NCBI GenBank assembly: GCA_017541885.1
Contig: JAFXYF010000002.1
Span: forward strand, 1-39,453
Direction: 5' to 3'
Source of the DNA: Bacilli bacterium
Lineage (GTDB): Bacteria; Bacillota_I; Bacilli_A; RF39; UBA660
DNA length: 39,453 nt
In this document: positions 1 through 7,367 of the stretch, in pieces
Layout of the letters: each line of letters starts with the position of its first letter
Numbering within the stretch: the stretch's first letter is position 1
The notes under the pieces: model-generated
What the model was told of the DNA's origin: nothing
Database searches by the model: none
The model's input: the letters and a program-made list of their open reading frames with translations, nothing else
Position numbers and translations under genes: made by a program

Positions 1-449
1 ACAAGTAATCCAAGAACTAATCCAATTAAATAATCATTCTTATTCTCTTTTTCTAAATACATTAATAAAAGAATAAATAACATAACTAAAAAATTATAGT
101 TAGGAAAGAATAAATAAAATAATCCAAATCCTGCAAAAGGAATAATCATAATACTCTTATTCCCTACCATCTTATCAATCAAGTAATAACAAATTACTCC
201 TATTAAACTCTGAGCAATTAAAAACATAATATATTGATCCCATATAAGTAAAAACAAACTCATAATGAATGGATATAATGGAGTAGTAATAATATTAAAA
301 TCTTTATAAGGAATTTCCCCTATCCTAATCGCATGAGCCATTCCATAGTTCCATATATTATCTGTATTGTTATAACCAAATAATAATATACATAGAAAAA
401 AGAATATAAAAACTAAAATGTATTTATAATTCTTTTTAATAAAACTCAT
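1..449 (-). CDS. GT-C-type membrane glycosyltransferase-like protein, partial (3' end outside window)
   Basis: An open frame begins at ATG 447-449 after a good ribosome site (GGAAGTGA) and runs off the left edge, giving about 149 residues without a stop. The translation is hydrophobic and closely resembles the upstream neighbour: both open with FIKKNYKY, then share YGMAHAI, GEIPYxDFN, TPLYPF and, later, YLEKxxKNDYLIGL. It is therefore a tandem paralogue starting 4 bases after the neighbour's stop. The G-x-x-P-Y-x-D segment after the first membrane helix resembles the first periplasmic loop of GT-C enzymes (PMT/ArnT type), whose Asp is catalytic in known members. Donor and acceptor cannot be read from the sequence. 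The position downstream of murG-murB-ftsQ suggests, but does not prove, a cell-envelope role. Confidence 0.75.
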   Translation of the reverse strand, partial: MSFIKKNYKYILVFIFFFLCILLFGYNNTDNIWNYGMAHAIRIGEIPYKDFNIITTPLYPFIMSLFLLIWDQYIMFLIAQSLIGVICYYLIDKMVGNKSIMIIPFAGFGLFYLFFPNYNFLVMLFILLLMYLEKENKNDYLIGLVLGLL

Positions 450-453
450 ATTA

Positions 454-1761
454 TCACTTCCTATAATAATAAATATTAAATGTTGAAACAGAATCTACTA
501 AGTGACTATTTTCTATTATATAATCACATAGTTTAGTATCAAATTGACTCACAGAAGAATTAGAATACTTCTTAGAAATAAAATAATAAGTATCATCTTC
601 TAATTTATTAATCATATTATCAGTACCTAAATGTCCATAATTACCAGTTAAAGGTACATCAAAATATGTTATTTTCTTATCTAATACAATATCATAAAAT
701 ACTCCATTAGGATCAATCATAATAGAATTAGGATATTTTTTATAACTATCTAATACTTTAGAAAAACGATTATGTCCACTAATAAACATTGGAAAATGAT
801 TAAAGTTTTGAATATAAAAAGGAGTATAAGATATTTTTACAAACAAATAAGTAAATACACAAAGTAAACAAACTAAAAATGTATTAAATAAATAATAATT
901 TAAACGTATATTTTTTCTTACAAATATAATAAGTAAGAAAAATAATAATGCGCAAGCACTATGATTAAAATCAAAGATAGGAATCATAAAAGCAAGAGTA
1001 CCAATTCCATAAAATGATAAGTATTTATCACGACTCTTACCTTTAAAAATATCATAAATATAATAAACAAACATTAATATAAATATGATAATAAATAACA
1101 TAGATGACTCTTTATTTTTAGAACCAAAATCAAATAAACCTAAAAAAGTTAAATCAATAAATGCATATAAAGATTTAGTAATTACTAAGTATATAGCAAA
1201 AATAATAGTAGGAATAATTACTCCAGTAATTCTTTTTAAACAAGCTTTAATGTCTCTTCTATATAACAAACTACAAAGTATTATAGGTACTCCTATAGAA
1301 TGTTTAGTTAGTAATAATAATCCTAAAAATAATCCTATTAAATAATCATTCTTTTTATTCTTTTCTAAATATAAAATAATCATTATTAATAATTTACAAA
1401 ATAAATTATATGAAGGACATACTACATCAAATAAAGGTAATAAACAAATTAAAAAATAAGTAAAAAAATGTTTTTCAATAATTTTATCTGCAAAGAAAAA
1501 AATCATAGTAAATATTAAACTATTTACTATTGTAAAAGTTAAATAACTATCATAAAAGAGTAAAAAAAAGGAATGCACAAAAGGATATAAAGGAGTAGAT
1601 ACCATATTAAAATCTATATATGGTATTTCTCCCATAATAATTGCATGTGCCATTCCATATTGAGTTGGTCCATCATAAAAACGATCAATAAACAAAAAAT
1701 TAATGATCAAACTAAGAATAAAAATTAATAAATATTTGTAATTCTTCTTGATAAACTTCAT
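454..1761 (-). CDS. GT-C-type membrane glycosyltransferase-like protein
   Basis: This 435-residue polytopic membrane protein has about ten hydrophobic segments. After the first helix (about residues 10-28) it carries YGMAHAI..GEIPYIDFN, a G-x-x-P-Y-x-D pattern like the catalytic first loop of GT-C enzymes that use polyprenyl-phosphate sugars. A soluble part of about 90 residues follows the last helix and ends in FNIYYYRK. It starts 2 bases after ftsQ stops and ends 4 bases before a paralogue, so the three are probably one transcript. Family membership is inferred from topology and this motif only. Substrate is unknown; a wall-polymer or lipid-carrier sugar would fit the neighbourhood. A different multi-span envelope protein remains possible. 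Confidence 0.65.
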   Translation of the reverse strand: MKFIKKNYKYLLIFILSLIINFLFIDRFYDGPTQYGMAHAIIMGEIPYIDFNMVSTPLYPFVHSFFLLFYDSYLTFTIVNSLIFTMIFFFADKIIEKHFFTYFLICLLPLFDVVCPSYNLFCKLLIMIILYLEKNKKNDYLIGLFLGLLLLTKHSIGVPIILCSLLYRRDIKACLKRITGVIIPTIIFAIYLVITKSLYAFIDLTFLGLFDFGSKNKESSMLFIIIFILMFVYYIYDIFKGKSRDKYLSFYGIGTLAFMIPIFDFNHSACALLFFLLIIFVRKNIRLNYYLFNTFLVCLLCVFTYLFVKISYTPFYIQNFNHFPMFISGHNRFSKVLDSYKKYPNSIMIDPNGVFYDIVLDKKITYFDVPLTGNYGHLGTDNMINKLEDDTYYFISKKYSNSSVSQFDTKLCDYIIENSHLVDSVSTFNIYYYRK

Positions 1762-1763
1762 TT

Positions 1764-2453
1764 CTACTCCATAATTTTAAAGTGATTTCCAGAATCTAAA
1801 TATAATATTCCTTTATGTCCTTCTAATTGAGCTAATACTTCATTATAATGATTAATCATCTTAAACTTAGTTAAAGTTAAATAAACCATATTACCATCAT
1901 CCATATATAGTAAGAATCTATCTTTATCATAATCATTAGGTTTATATTCAATATCACTAATTTTAGATAATGTATCTTCTTTAACCTTACTCATACCTGT
2001 AATAAATTTATTATATTTTGTATCAGGTACATAATTAAGAAGTCTAGGGACTCTAAACTCATGACTAATTTCTTCATCTACTACTCCCTGACTATTTTCA
2101 AATATATATTTATTTTGATTAATATCATAGAATAAAGGTTTTTCTTCAAGAACATCAACTTCTAAAACAAATCCCCATTTCTTATGCATCTTACAACTAT
2201 GAACATAATTTGATTTTAATAATTTCTTACAAGCTTTACTTTTACTAAGTAATATAAATGATGGATAATCTTTTATACCAGCTCTTTCTAGAATATAATC
2301 ATCTTTTAAATAAGAAGTACCTTTAATAATAATATTATTAATATGTTCTTCTAAAATTAATTTCACACCAAAAAATAGTCCAGCTAAAACGAGAAGAACT
2401 AATAATAAATTAATAAATTTAATTTTCGTTTTCTTGACTATTTTTGTCCCCAT
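1764..2453 (-). CDS. divIB: Cell division protein FtsQ/DivIB
   Basis: This is a bitopic division protein of about 229 residues. It has a short basic cytoplasmic tail (TKIVKKTKIK), one membrane helix at about residues 10-32, then a POTRA-like domain (NNIIIKGTSYLKDDYILERAGI) and the FtsQ/DivIB beta domain ending near YLDSGNHFKI. Members link FtsL/DivIC and FtsB partners to septal wall synthesis at the outer face of the membrane. I place the start at ATG 2451-2453: an upstream in-frame TTG falls inside the ribosome site (GGGAGTAAAT), whereas this ATG is correctly spaced. With that start there is a 2-base gap to murB. The order murG-murB-divIB matches part of the Firmicute dcw cluster, which supports the call. 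Confidence 0.88.
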   Translation of the reverse strand: MGTKIVKKTKIKFINLLLVLLVLAGLFFGVKLILEEHINNIIIKGTSYLKDDYILERAGIKDYPSFILLSKSKACKKLLKSNYVHSCKMHKKWGFVLEVDVLEEKPLFYDINQNKYIFENSQGVVDEEISHEFRVPRLLNYVPDTKYNKFITGMSKVKEDTLSKISDIEYKPNDYDKDRFLLYMDDGNMVYLTLTKFKMINHYNEVLAQLEGHKGILYLDSGNHFKIME

Positions 2454-2455
2454 AT

Positions 2456-3364
2456 TTACTCCCAATTAACAAATTCTTGTTCGCACTTCATATCTATTCC
2501 ATATTCTTTTAATACTTTATCATGACAAGTATCAATTAAATATTTAATATCACTAGCCTTAGCATCTTTATAATTAACAATGAAATTAGCATGCTTATCA
2601 CTAACCATTGCTCCACCCTTATGAGTACCTTTAAGTCCTACATCTTCAATTAACTTACCAGCAAAATTATCAGGAGGATTTCTAAATACAGATCCTGCTG
2701 AAGGATACTCTAAAGGTTGAGATTCTAGTCTTCTTTGACGTCTATCTCTTATAACTTCTTCAATTGCATCTTTCTTACCATGCTTTAATTCAATAACTAC
2801 TTCTAAACAAACATATCCAGGATGAGTCTGTAAGAAAGAACTACGATAATGGAATTGTAATTCTTTATTAACAAGAGTTACTACCTTCATATCAGGCGTT
2901 AATACTTTAACAGATTCTACAACATAACCCATATCAGACTTATAAGCACCAGCATTCATATAGATTGCTCCACCTACAGTTCCAGGAATACCAGCAGCAA
3001 ATTCAAGTCCTGTAAGACCCTTTTTAGCAGCTAATAAACTAAGTTTAATTAATGAGTAACCCGCTCCTACTCTAATCTTTCTCTTATTAATAAATTTAAT
3101 TTTATCAAATTCATTAAGTCGAATTAAGACTCCTTCATAAGTATTATCACTAAATAATAAATTAGATCCATTTCCTAATATCTTATGAGGTACTCTTCTT
3201 TCTTTAAGAAAAGAAAGCAAATTAATTAAAGACTTAACATTTTTAGGATAAATTATACATCTAGCAGTACCACCACAACGATAAGTAGTATATTTCTTTA
3301 AAGAAACATCTTCTTCCATTTTACCTACATCAAGTAATTTAATCTCCTCTATTATTTCTTTCAT
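2456..3364 (-). CDS. murB: UDP-N-acetylenolpyruvoylglucosamine reductase
   Basis: MurB reduces UDP-GlcNAc-enolpyruvate to UDP-MurNAc with NADPH and FAD in the cytoplasm, the second committed step of peptidoglycan synthesis. The 302 residues show the FAD-binding segment GNGSNLLFSD (64-73), GIPGTVGGAIYMNAGAY (125-141), YRSSF with Arg174, SAGSVFRNP with the proton-donor Ser225, and a C-terminal Glu297. These are the expected catalytic residues, and the length is normal for the short MurB type common in Firmicutes. The start follows AAGGTGATTTT, close to the end of murG (4-base gap), so the two are cotranscribed. Nothing looks damaged. Confidence 0.97.
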   Translation of the reverse strand: MKEIIEEIKLLDVGKMEEDVSLKKYTTYRCGGTARCIIYPKNVKSLINLLSFLKERRVPHKILGNGSNLLFSDNTYEGVLIRLNEFDKIKFINKRKIRVGAGYSLIKLSLLAAKKGLTGLEFAAGIPGTVGGAIYMNAGAYKSDMGYVVESVKVLTPDMKVVTLVNKELQFHYRSSFLQTHPGYVCLEVVIELKHGKKDAIEEVIRDRRQRRLESQPLEYPSAGSVFRNPPDNFAGKLIEDVGLKGTHKGGAMVSDKHANFIVNYKDAKASDIKYLIDTCHDKVLKEYGIDMKCEQEFVNWE

Positions 3365-3368
3365 AAAA

Positions 3369-4445
3369 TCACCTTACTAATTTTTTAATTTCTTCATAAA
3401 TTCTAGTTGCTGAATCATCTATTCCAAGTTCTCTACTGCTCTTAGACATTTTATCATAGTACTCACTATCATCAAGTAATTTTTCAATTTCTGTAATAAT
3501 TGTTTTACTAGAAAACTCTTCTTCAGTAACAATTACACAAGCTCCTCTATCTTCAAGTTCCTTAGCATTCTTATATTGATGATTATTTGTAACATAAGGA
3601 CTAGGAACAAGTATTGCAGGTAGTCCAATAGCAGTAATCTCCGCAATAGTACTAGCTCCAGCTCTAGACACCATTAAATCAGTATCTTTCATTAAATTAA
3701 TTAAATTATCCATAAAAGGAACAATTTTAACATTATCAGAAACATTAATATCTTTATAATTATCATAGTAATTTTTACCAGTAATAATTAAAGCTTGATA
3801 ATCTTTATTATTAAAACTAGGAATTAATTCTTTAATCTTTTCAGTCATTGTAGTACTTCCTAAAGATCCCATAACTACAATAACAAGTTTTTTATCTTTA
3901 CTAAATCCAATAGTTTCTCGAGATAATACATCTACTTTCATAATCTCTTCACTTCTAGGATTTCCTGTATAATGAACTTTATCTTTAGGAAATAACTCTA
4001 AACTATTAGGAAGTGATACACATATAGAATCACTAAATCTACTAATAAATTTATTAGATAATCCCGGAATAGAATTTTGTTCATGTATTAAAGTTGGTAC
4101 ATGTAATTTATGAGCTGCATATAAAACAGGTGCTGTAATATATCCTCCAGCTCCAATAACTATATCAGGTTGAAATTCTTTAATTAATTCTTTACTTCTT
4201 TTAATCGCATTTAAAAATTTACGACAAACAGAAAAATTAGAAAAAATATTCTTTCTATTTAATCCACTCATAGGAATACCTTCAAATCTAATTCCTAGTT
4301 TTGGAATAATATCTTTTTCCATTCTGTCTGTTGTACCTATATATAAGAATTCAGCGTCTACGCAATTCTCTTTAATTTTATTAATAATCGCAATTGCTGG
4401 ATAAATATGTCCACCAGTACCTCCAGCCGCAACAACAACTTTCAT
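3369..4445 (-). CDS. murG: UDP-GlcNAc:undecaprenyl-PP-MurNAc-pentapeptide GlcNAc transferase
   Basis: MurG adds GlcNAc to lipid I to make lipid II at the inner face of the membrane. It is a GT-B fold enzyme of the usual length (358 residues). It opens with AAGGTGGHIYPA (6-17), the N-terminal glycine-rich loop, and carries GAGGYITAPV, the membrane-association and acceptor region LIHEQNSIPGLSNKF, and in the C-terminal half SRAGASTIAEITAIGLP and PYVTNNHQYKNA, which bind the UDP-GlcNAc donor. The start follows GGAGAGGATTCT. It is the first gene of a murG-murB-divIB-GT-C unit and has an extended -10 promoter upstream (4467-4475). Confidence 0.97.
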   Translation of the reverse strand: MKVVVAAGGTGGHIYPAIAIINKIKENCVDAEFLYIGTTDRMEKDIIPKLGIRFEGIPMSGLNRKNIFSNFSVCRKFLNAIKRSKELIKEFQPDIVIGAGGYITAPVLYAAHKLHVPTLIHEQNSIPGLSNKFISRFSDSICVSLPNSLELFPKDKVHYTGNPRSEEIMKVDVLSRETIGFSKDKKLVIVVMGSLGSTTMTEKIKELIPSFNNKDYQALIITGKNYYDNYKDINVSDNVKIVPFMDNLINLMKDTDLMVSRAGASTIAEITAIGLPAILVPSPYVTNNHQYKNAKELEDRGACVIVTEEEFSSKTIITEIEKLLDDSEYYDKMSKSSRELGIDDSATRIYEEIKKLVR

Positions 4446-4466
4446 AGAATCCTCTCCATTAACAAA

Positions 4467-4475
4467 ATTATACCA
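4467..4475 (-). promoter_or_regulatory. Extended -10 promoter of the murG operon
   Basis: On the minus strand the sequence reads TGGTATAAT (a TGnTATAAT extended -10) 22 bases before the murG start. No good -35 hexamer is visible at the usual spacing. An inverted repeat arm (4482-4491) lies where a -35 or an operator would sit. Confidence 0.6.
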
Positions 4476-4481
4476 TATTTT

Positions 4482-4522
4482 AAAGTGAAATATGGCTATT
4501 TATATTGATAAAATTTCACTTT
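4482..4522. repeat. Inverted repeat between divergent murG and tmcAL (candidate operator)
   Basis: AAAGTGAAAT (4482-4491) and its exact reverse complement ATTTCACTTT (4513-4522) are separated by 21 bases in the divergent intergenic region. There is no U-tract, so it is not an intrinsic terminator. One arm lies just upstream of the murG extended -10. A protein-binding operator is one reading; chance in AT-rich DNA is another. Confidence 0.4.
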
Positions 4523-4601
4523 ACATTATATTAAAAAATAAAAAGATTAGAACTATATAAAGTTTTATGTTAAAATATACTCAAAAGAAAAGAGGAATAC
4601 T

Positions 4602-5720
4602 ATGAAGTCTATTGGAATAATTGCTGAATATAATCCATTTACTAATGGTCACTTATATCATTTAAATACAATTAAAGATATGTATCCAGAACATACAATT
4701 ATCTTAGTAATGAATGGTCACTTCACAGAACGAGGAGATGTCTCAGTAATTAATAAATGGAAAAGAACAGAAATTGCTCTTCGTCTAGGAGTAGACTTAG
4801 TAGTAGAATTACCATTCCCCTTCGCAACCCAATCAGCAGATTTCTTTGCTTATGGTGCAATAACTCTTTTAGAAAAATTAAAAGTAGAAAAAGTAATCTT
4901 TGGATCAGAATCAAATAATATAAAAGATTTAGAAGAAATTGCAAAAATACAAGTAGATAATGATGAACTAGAAAAACTAGTAAAAGTATATTCTAAGTTA
5001 GGAGCTAATTATCCAACTGCCCTATCTAATGCAATATATGATTTAACAGGTAAAAGAATAGATACTCCTAATGATTTATTAGGAATAAGTTATATAAAAA
5101 CAATAATAAAAAATAATTATAATATTATTCCAGAGTCTATTGAAAGAACAAATAGTTATCATGATTCAATAGAATCTGCAACCAACATAAGACGTTTATT
5201 AAAAGAAGATTATAACGTTGATAAATATATTCCTAAAGAAGTAAAATTTCATCTTCAAGACCTACACTTCTTAGATGATTATTTTGATCTATTAAAATAT
5301 AAAATAATTACAGAAAAAGATTTAACTATTTATCAAACAGTAGAAGAAGGAATAGAAAATCTTTTAAAGAAAGAAATAACAAATTCATACTCACTAGAAG
5401 AATTCATAAGTAAAATCAAAAGTAAAAGATATACCCATAATAAAATAAAAAGAATGTTAATACATATTCTATGTAATTTCACAAAAGAAAAAGCAAAAAA
5501 TATGAAAGAAATAACATATATCAGATTATTAGGATTTAATTCTAAAGGTAAAGAATATCTAAATCAAATAAAGAAAGATATAGATATCCCAATTATTAGT
5601 AAGATTACTAGAGAAAAAGATCCAATGTTAGAATATGAAATAGAGACTACAAAAATCTATGATATTCCAACAAAAGAAAATTGTACAAAACAAGAATTTG
5701 ATAAAATAATAAATATTTAG
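4602..5720 (+). CDS. tmcAL: tRNA(Met) cytidine acetate ligase TmcAL (YlbM family)
   Basis: TmcAL uses ATP and acetate to make N4-acetylcytidine at the wobble base of elongator tRNA(Met). The family was long annotated as DUF795/YlbM nucleotidyltransferase. The 372-residue protein begins GIIAEYNPFTNGHLYHL (5-21), the diagnostic nucleotidyltransferase H-x-x-H-type motif, followed by MNGHFTERGD and, near residue 190, SATNIRRLL, which is typical of the family. The ribosome site is GAGGAAT. It is divergent from murG and followed after 9 bases by gmk, so it heads a three-gene plus-strand unit. Length and motifs are normal. Confidence 0.93.
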   Translation: MKSIGIIAEYNPFTNGHLYHLNTIKDMYPEHTIILVMNGHFTERGDVSVINKWKRTEIALRLGVDLVVELPFPFATQSADFFAYGAITLLEKLKVEKVIFGSESNNIKDLEEIAKIQVDNDELEKLVKVYSKLGANYPTALSNAIYDLTGKRIDTPNDLLGISYIKTIIKNNYNIIPESIERTNSYHDSIESATNIRRLLKEDYNVDKYIPKEVKFHLQDLHFLDDYFDLLKYKIITEKDLTIYQTVEEGIENLLKKEITNSYSLEEFISKIKSKRYTHNKIKRMLIHILCNFTKEKAKNMKEITYIRLLGFNSKGKEYLNQIKKDIDIPIISKITREKDPMLEYEIETTKIYDIPTKENCTKQEFDKIINI

Positions 5721-5729
5721 GAGGGTTTT

Positions 5730-6434
5730 ATGATTAAACAAAAGAAACAAGGACAATTAATTGTCATCTCTGGACCATCAGGTTCTGGAAAAGATACTAT
5801 AGTAGGAAAAGTATTAGAAAACAATGATAAAATCTGGCTATCAGTATCTGCTACATCTCGTGCTCCAAGAAAAGGAGAAGAAGAAGGAGTAAATTATTTC
5901 TATCTTACAAGAGAAGAATTTGAAGAAAAAATAGAAAATAATTATTTCTTAGAATATGCTGAATATGCTGGTAATTATTATGGTACTCCAAAAGAAAAAA
6001 TAGTAGAAAAACTAGATAAAGGTTATGATGTAATTTTAGTAATTGAAATTCAAGGAGCAAGAAAAATAAAAGAACTAATTCCAGAAGCATTATTTATCTT
6101 TATAATGCCACCATCTGAAAAAGAGTTACTAAAACGTCTAGCAAATAGAAAAACAGAAGATACTGAAAAGATTCTAGAACGTTTTAATGTTGCTTATAAA
6201 GAAATGAATGAAGTAACAAAATATAACTATGTCGTTGTTAATGATAAATTAGAAGATGCTGTAGAAAAAGTAGAATCTATTATCAAAGCAGAAAAATGCA
6301 GAGTTGATCGTATTGAAGAAGTTCTTGTTGCTAATAAAGAGGAAATAATCCATGAGTTCTTAATGAATGAAGAATTCGATAATACAAGAACAAAAGATAA
6401 ATTAGAGGAAGATAATGAAACAAAAACTAAATGA
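5730..6434 (+). CDS. gmk: Guanylate kinase
   Basis: Guanylate kinase phosphorylates GMP to GDP in purine nucleotide synthesis. The P-loop GPSGSGKDT is at residues 15-23, the GMP-binding region includes SATSRAPRKGEEEGVNYFYLTREEF, and EIQGARKIKE and the lid-region Arg-rich segment RLANRKTEDTEKILERF follow. The core ends near residue 205, as usual. The last 30 or so residues (NEEFDNTRTKDKLEEDNETKTK) are an extra acidic, probably disordered tail whose coding sequence overlaps the start of the next gene by 20 bases. The ribosome site is GGAGGG. Synteny with tmcAL is not the Bacillus arrangement, where gmk is followed by rpoZ. Confidence 0.96.
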   Translation: MIKQKKQGQLIVISGPSGSGKDTIVGKVLENNDKIWLSVSATSRAPRKGEEEGVNYFYLTREEFEEKIENNYFLEYAEYAGNYYGTPKEKIVEKLDKGYDVILVIEIQGARKIKELIPEALFIFIMPPSEKELLKRLANRKTEDTEKILERFNVAYKEMNEVTKYNYVVVNDKLEDAVEKVESIIKAEKCRVDRIEEVLVANKEEIIHEFLMNEEFDNTRTKDKLEEDNETKTK

Positions 6435-6741
6435 TTATATTAAAGAATTAGAAGAAAAAATTGAAAAGAAAGATATAAAAAAAGGACTATCAAAAGATGT
6501 CCTAACAAGAATAGAATTCTATCAACATGAAAGATTAGTACATTTAATAGTAACAGTATTTGCTGGAATATCATGTATATTATTTCTATTAGGATTCCTA
6601 TCTTTTGAATTAATCCCTCTCCTACTCTTATTTCTTATTACACTATGTTTATTCATACCATATATTTTCTATTATTACACCTTAGAAAATGGTACACAAA
6701 AACTATATGATATTTATTTTAAAATAAAAGATACAGAATAA
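6415..6741 (+). CDS. Small two-helix membrane protein of unknown function
   Basis: This is a 108-residue protein that I do not recognise. Residues 1-30 are strongly charged and look coiled-coil (DYIKELEEKIEKKDIKKGL), then come two hydrophobic helices (about 43-63 and 65-88), and the C-terminus is short and polar. Both ends are predicted to be cytoplasmic. Its start lies inside gmk with its own ribosome site (GAGGAAGATA), so translation is probably coupled to gmk. It is the last gene before a strong hairpin terminator. Confidence 0.75.
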   Translation: MKQKLNDYIKELEEKIEKKDIKKGLSKDVLTRIEFYQHERLVHLIVTVFAGISCILFLLGFLSFELIPLLLLFLITLCLFIPYIFYYYTLENGTQKLYDIYFKIKDTE

Positions 6742-6753
6742 TCTGTATCTTTT
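6726..6753. terminator. Bidirectional intrinsic terminator (tmcAL-gmk unit and opposing remnant)
   Basis: An 11-bp perfect stem (6726-6736 with 6743-6753) encloses a 6-base loop, with a T-run in the plus direction (6749-6755). It ends the plus-strand unit. It also lies immediately beyond the stop of the opposing minus-strand remnant, where the T-run is poorer. Confidence 0.85.
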
Positions 6754-7335
6754 TTAATGTTGAACAAATAGTCCGCAAGAATACGCATCTGAATCAATGT
6801 GACAAGAATATGTGTCTTCACCAATATCATAATATGCATAAACAGCACCATAACTACGTGCACAAAGAGTATAATTGTCGGCACTACAACAATACTCACC
6901 ATCTACTGAAAAACAGTCCGAAGTTCCTAAAACGGAACTTATTAGTGAAACATTATCATCATAATAAATACTTTCAGAATAATCATATGTAATTGGATCA
7001 TAAGTTGAACCACCCGGTGTTAAATAATATACATTCCCATTCTTTACAAATCCTAAAGTCATATCTTCAAATAAATTATCATTTTTATTAACTCTAGCTT
7101 TAAGAAATAATGGAGCACCATTCATTGTATTAATTGCTTCCTGATATGTAGAACTTAACGAAGCATGCTCAGGTATAATCACATCAAGTTCACCATGTAG
7201 ATTAGATAAATAACATGTTTCACACATTTTACCCTGTTTATATGTAACATCTAATTCTATAGGTATAGATTGATTTTCAGCAGGTAAATCTTCTGGATTA
7301 ACACCAGAATAATATTCAACATGTATTAAATAAAC
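6754..7335 (-). pseudogene. 5'-truncated paralogue of the SipW-type/DUF6273-like secreted proteins
   Basis: An open frame continues upstream of its first ATG (7225-7227) with no usable start. It reads VYLIHVEYYSGVNPEDLPAEN, which aligns with IVVSFKKDLSADDLPDSP of the neighbouring intact protein and IEYNNDLAPEDLPSSA of the copy at 20010. Homology begins right after the terminator T-run of the intact neighbour, so the signal peptide and first 150 or so codons are missing. The remaining C-terminal domain is unlike those of the two intact copies: it is Cys-rich (CETC, DC, YCC, LC, SC, SC) and ends DAYSCGLFVQH. It may be a dead fragment left by recombination, or a stored C-terminal cassette. Confidence 0.7.
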
Positions 7336-7362
7336 AAAAAAAGAGCTTAAATCTCTTTTTTT
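7336..7362 (-). terminator. Intrinsic terminator of the DUF6273-like gene
   Basis: A 10-bp perfect stem (7336-7345 with 7353-7362) has a 7-base loop and a run of seven T on the minus strand, starting 5 bases after the stop. The paralogue remnant begins directly at its T-run. Confidence 0.85.
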
Positions 7363-7367
7363 ATCAT

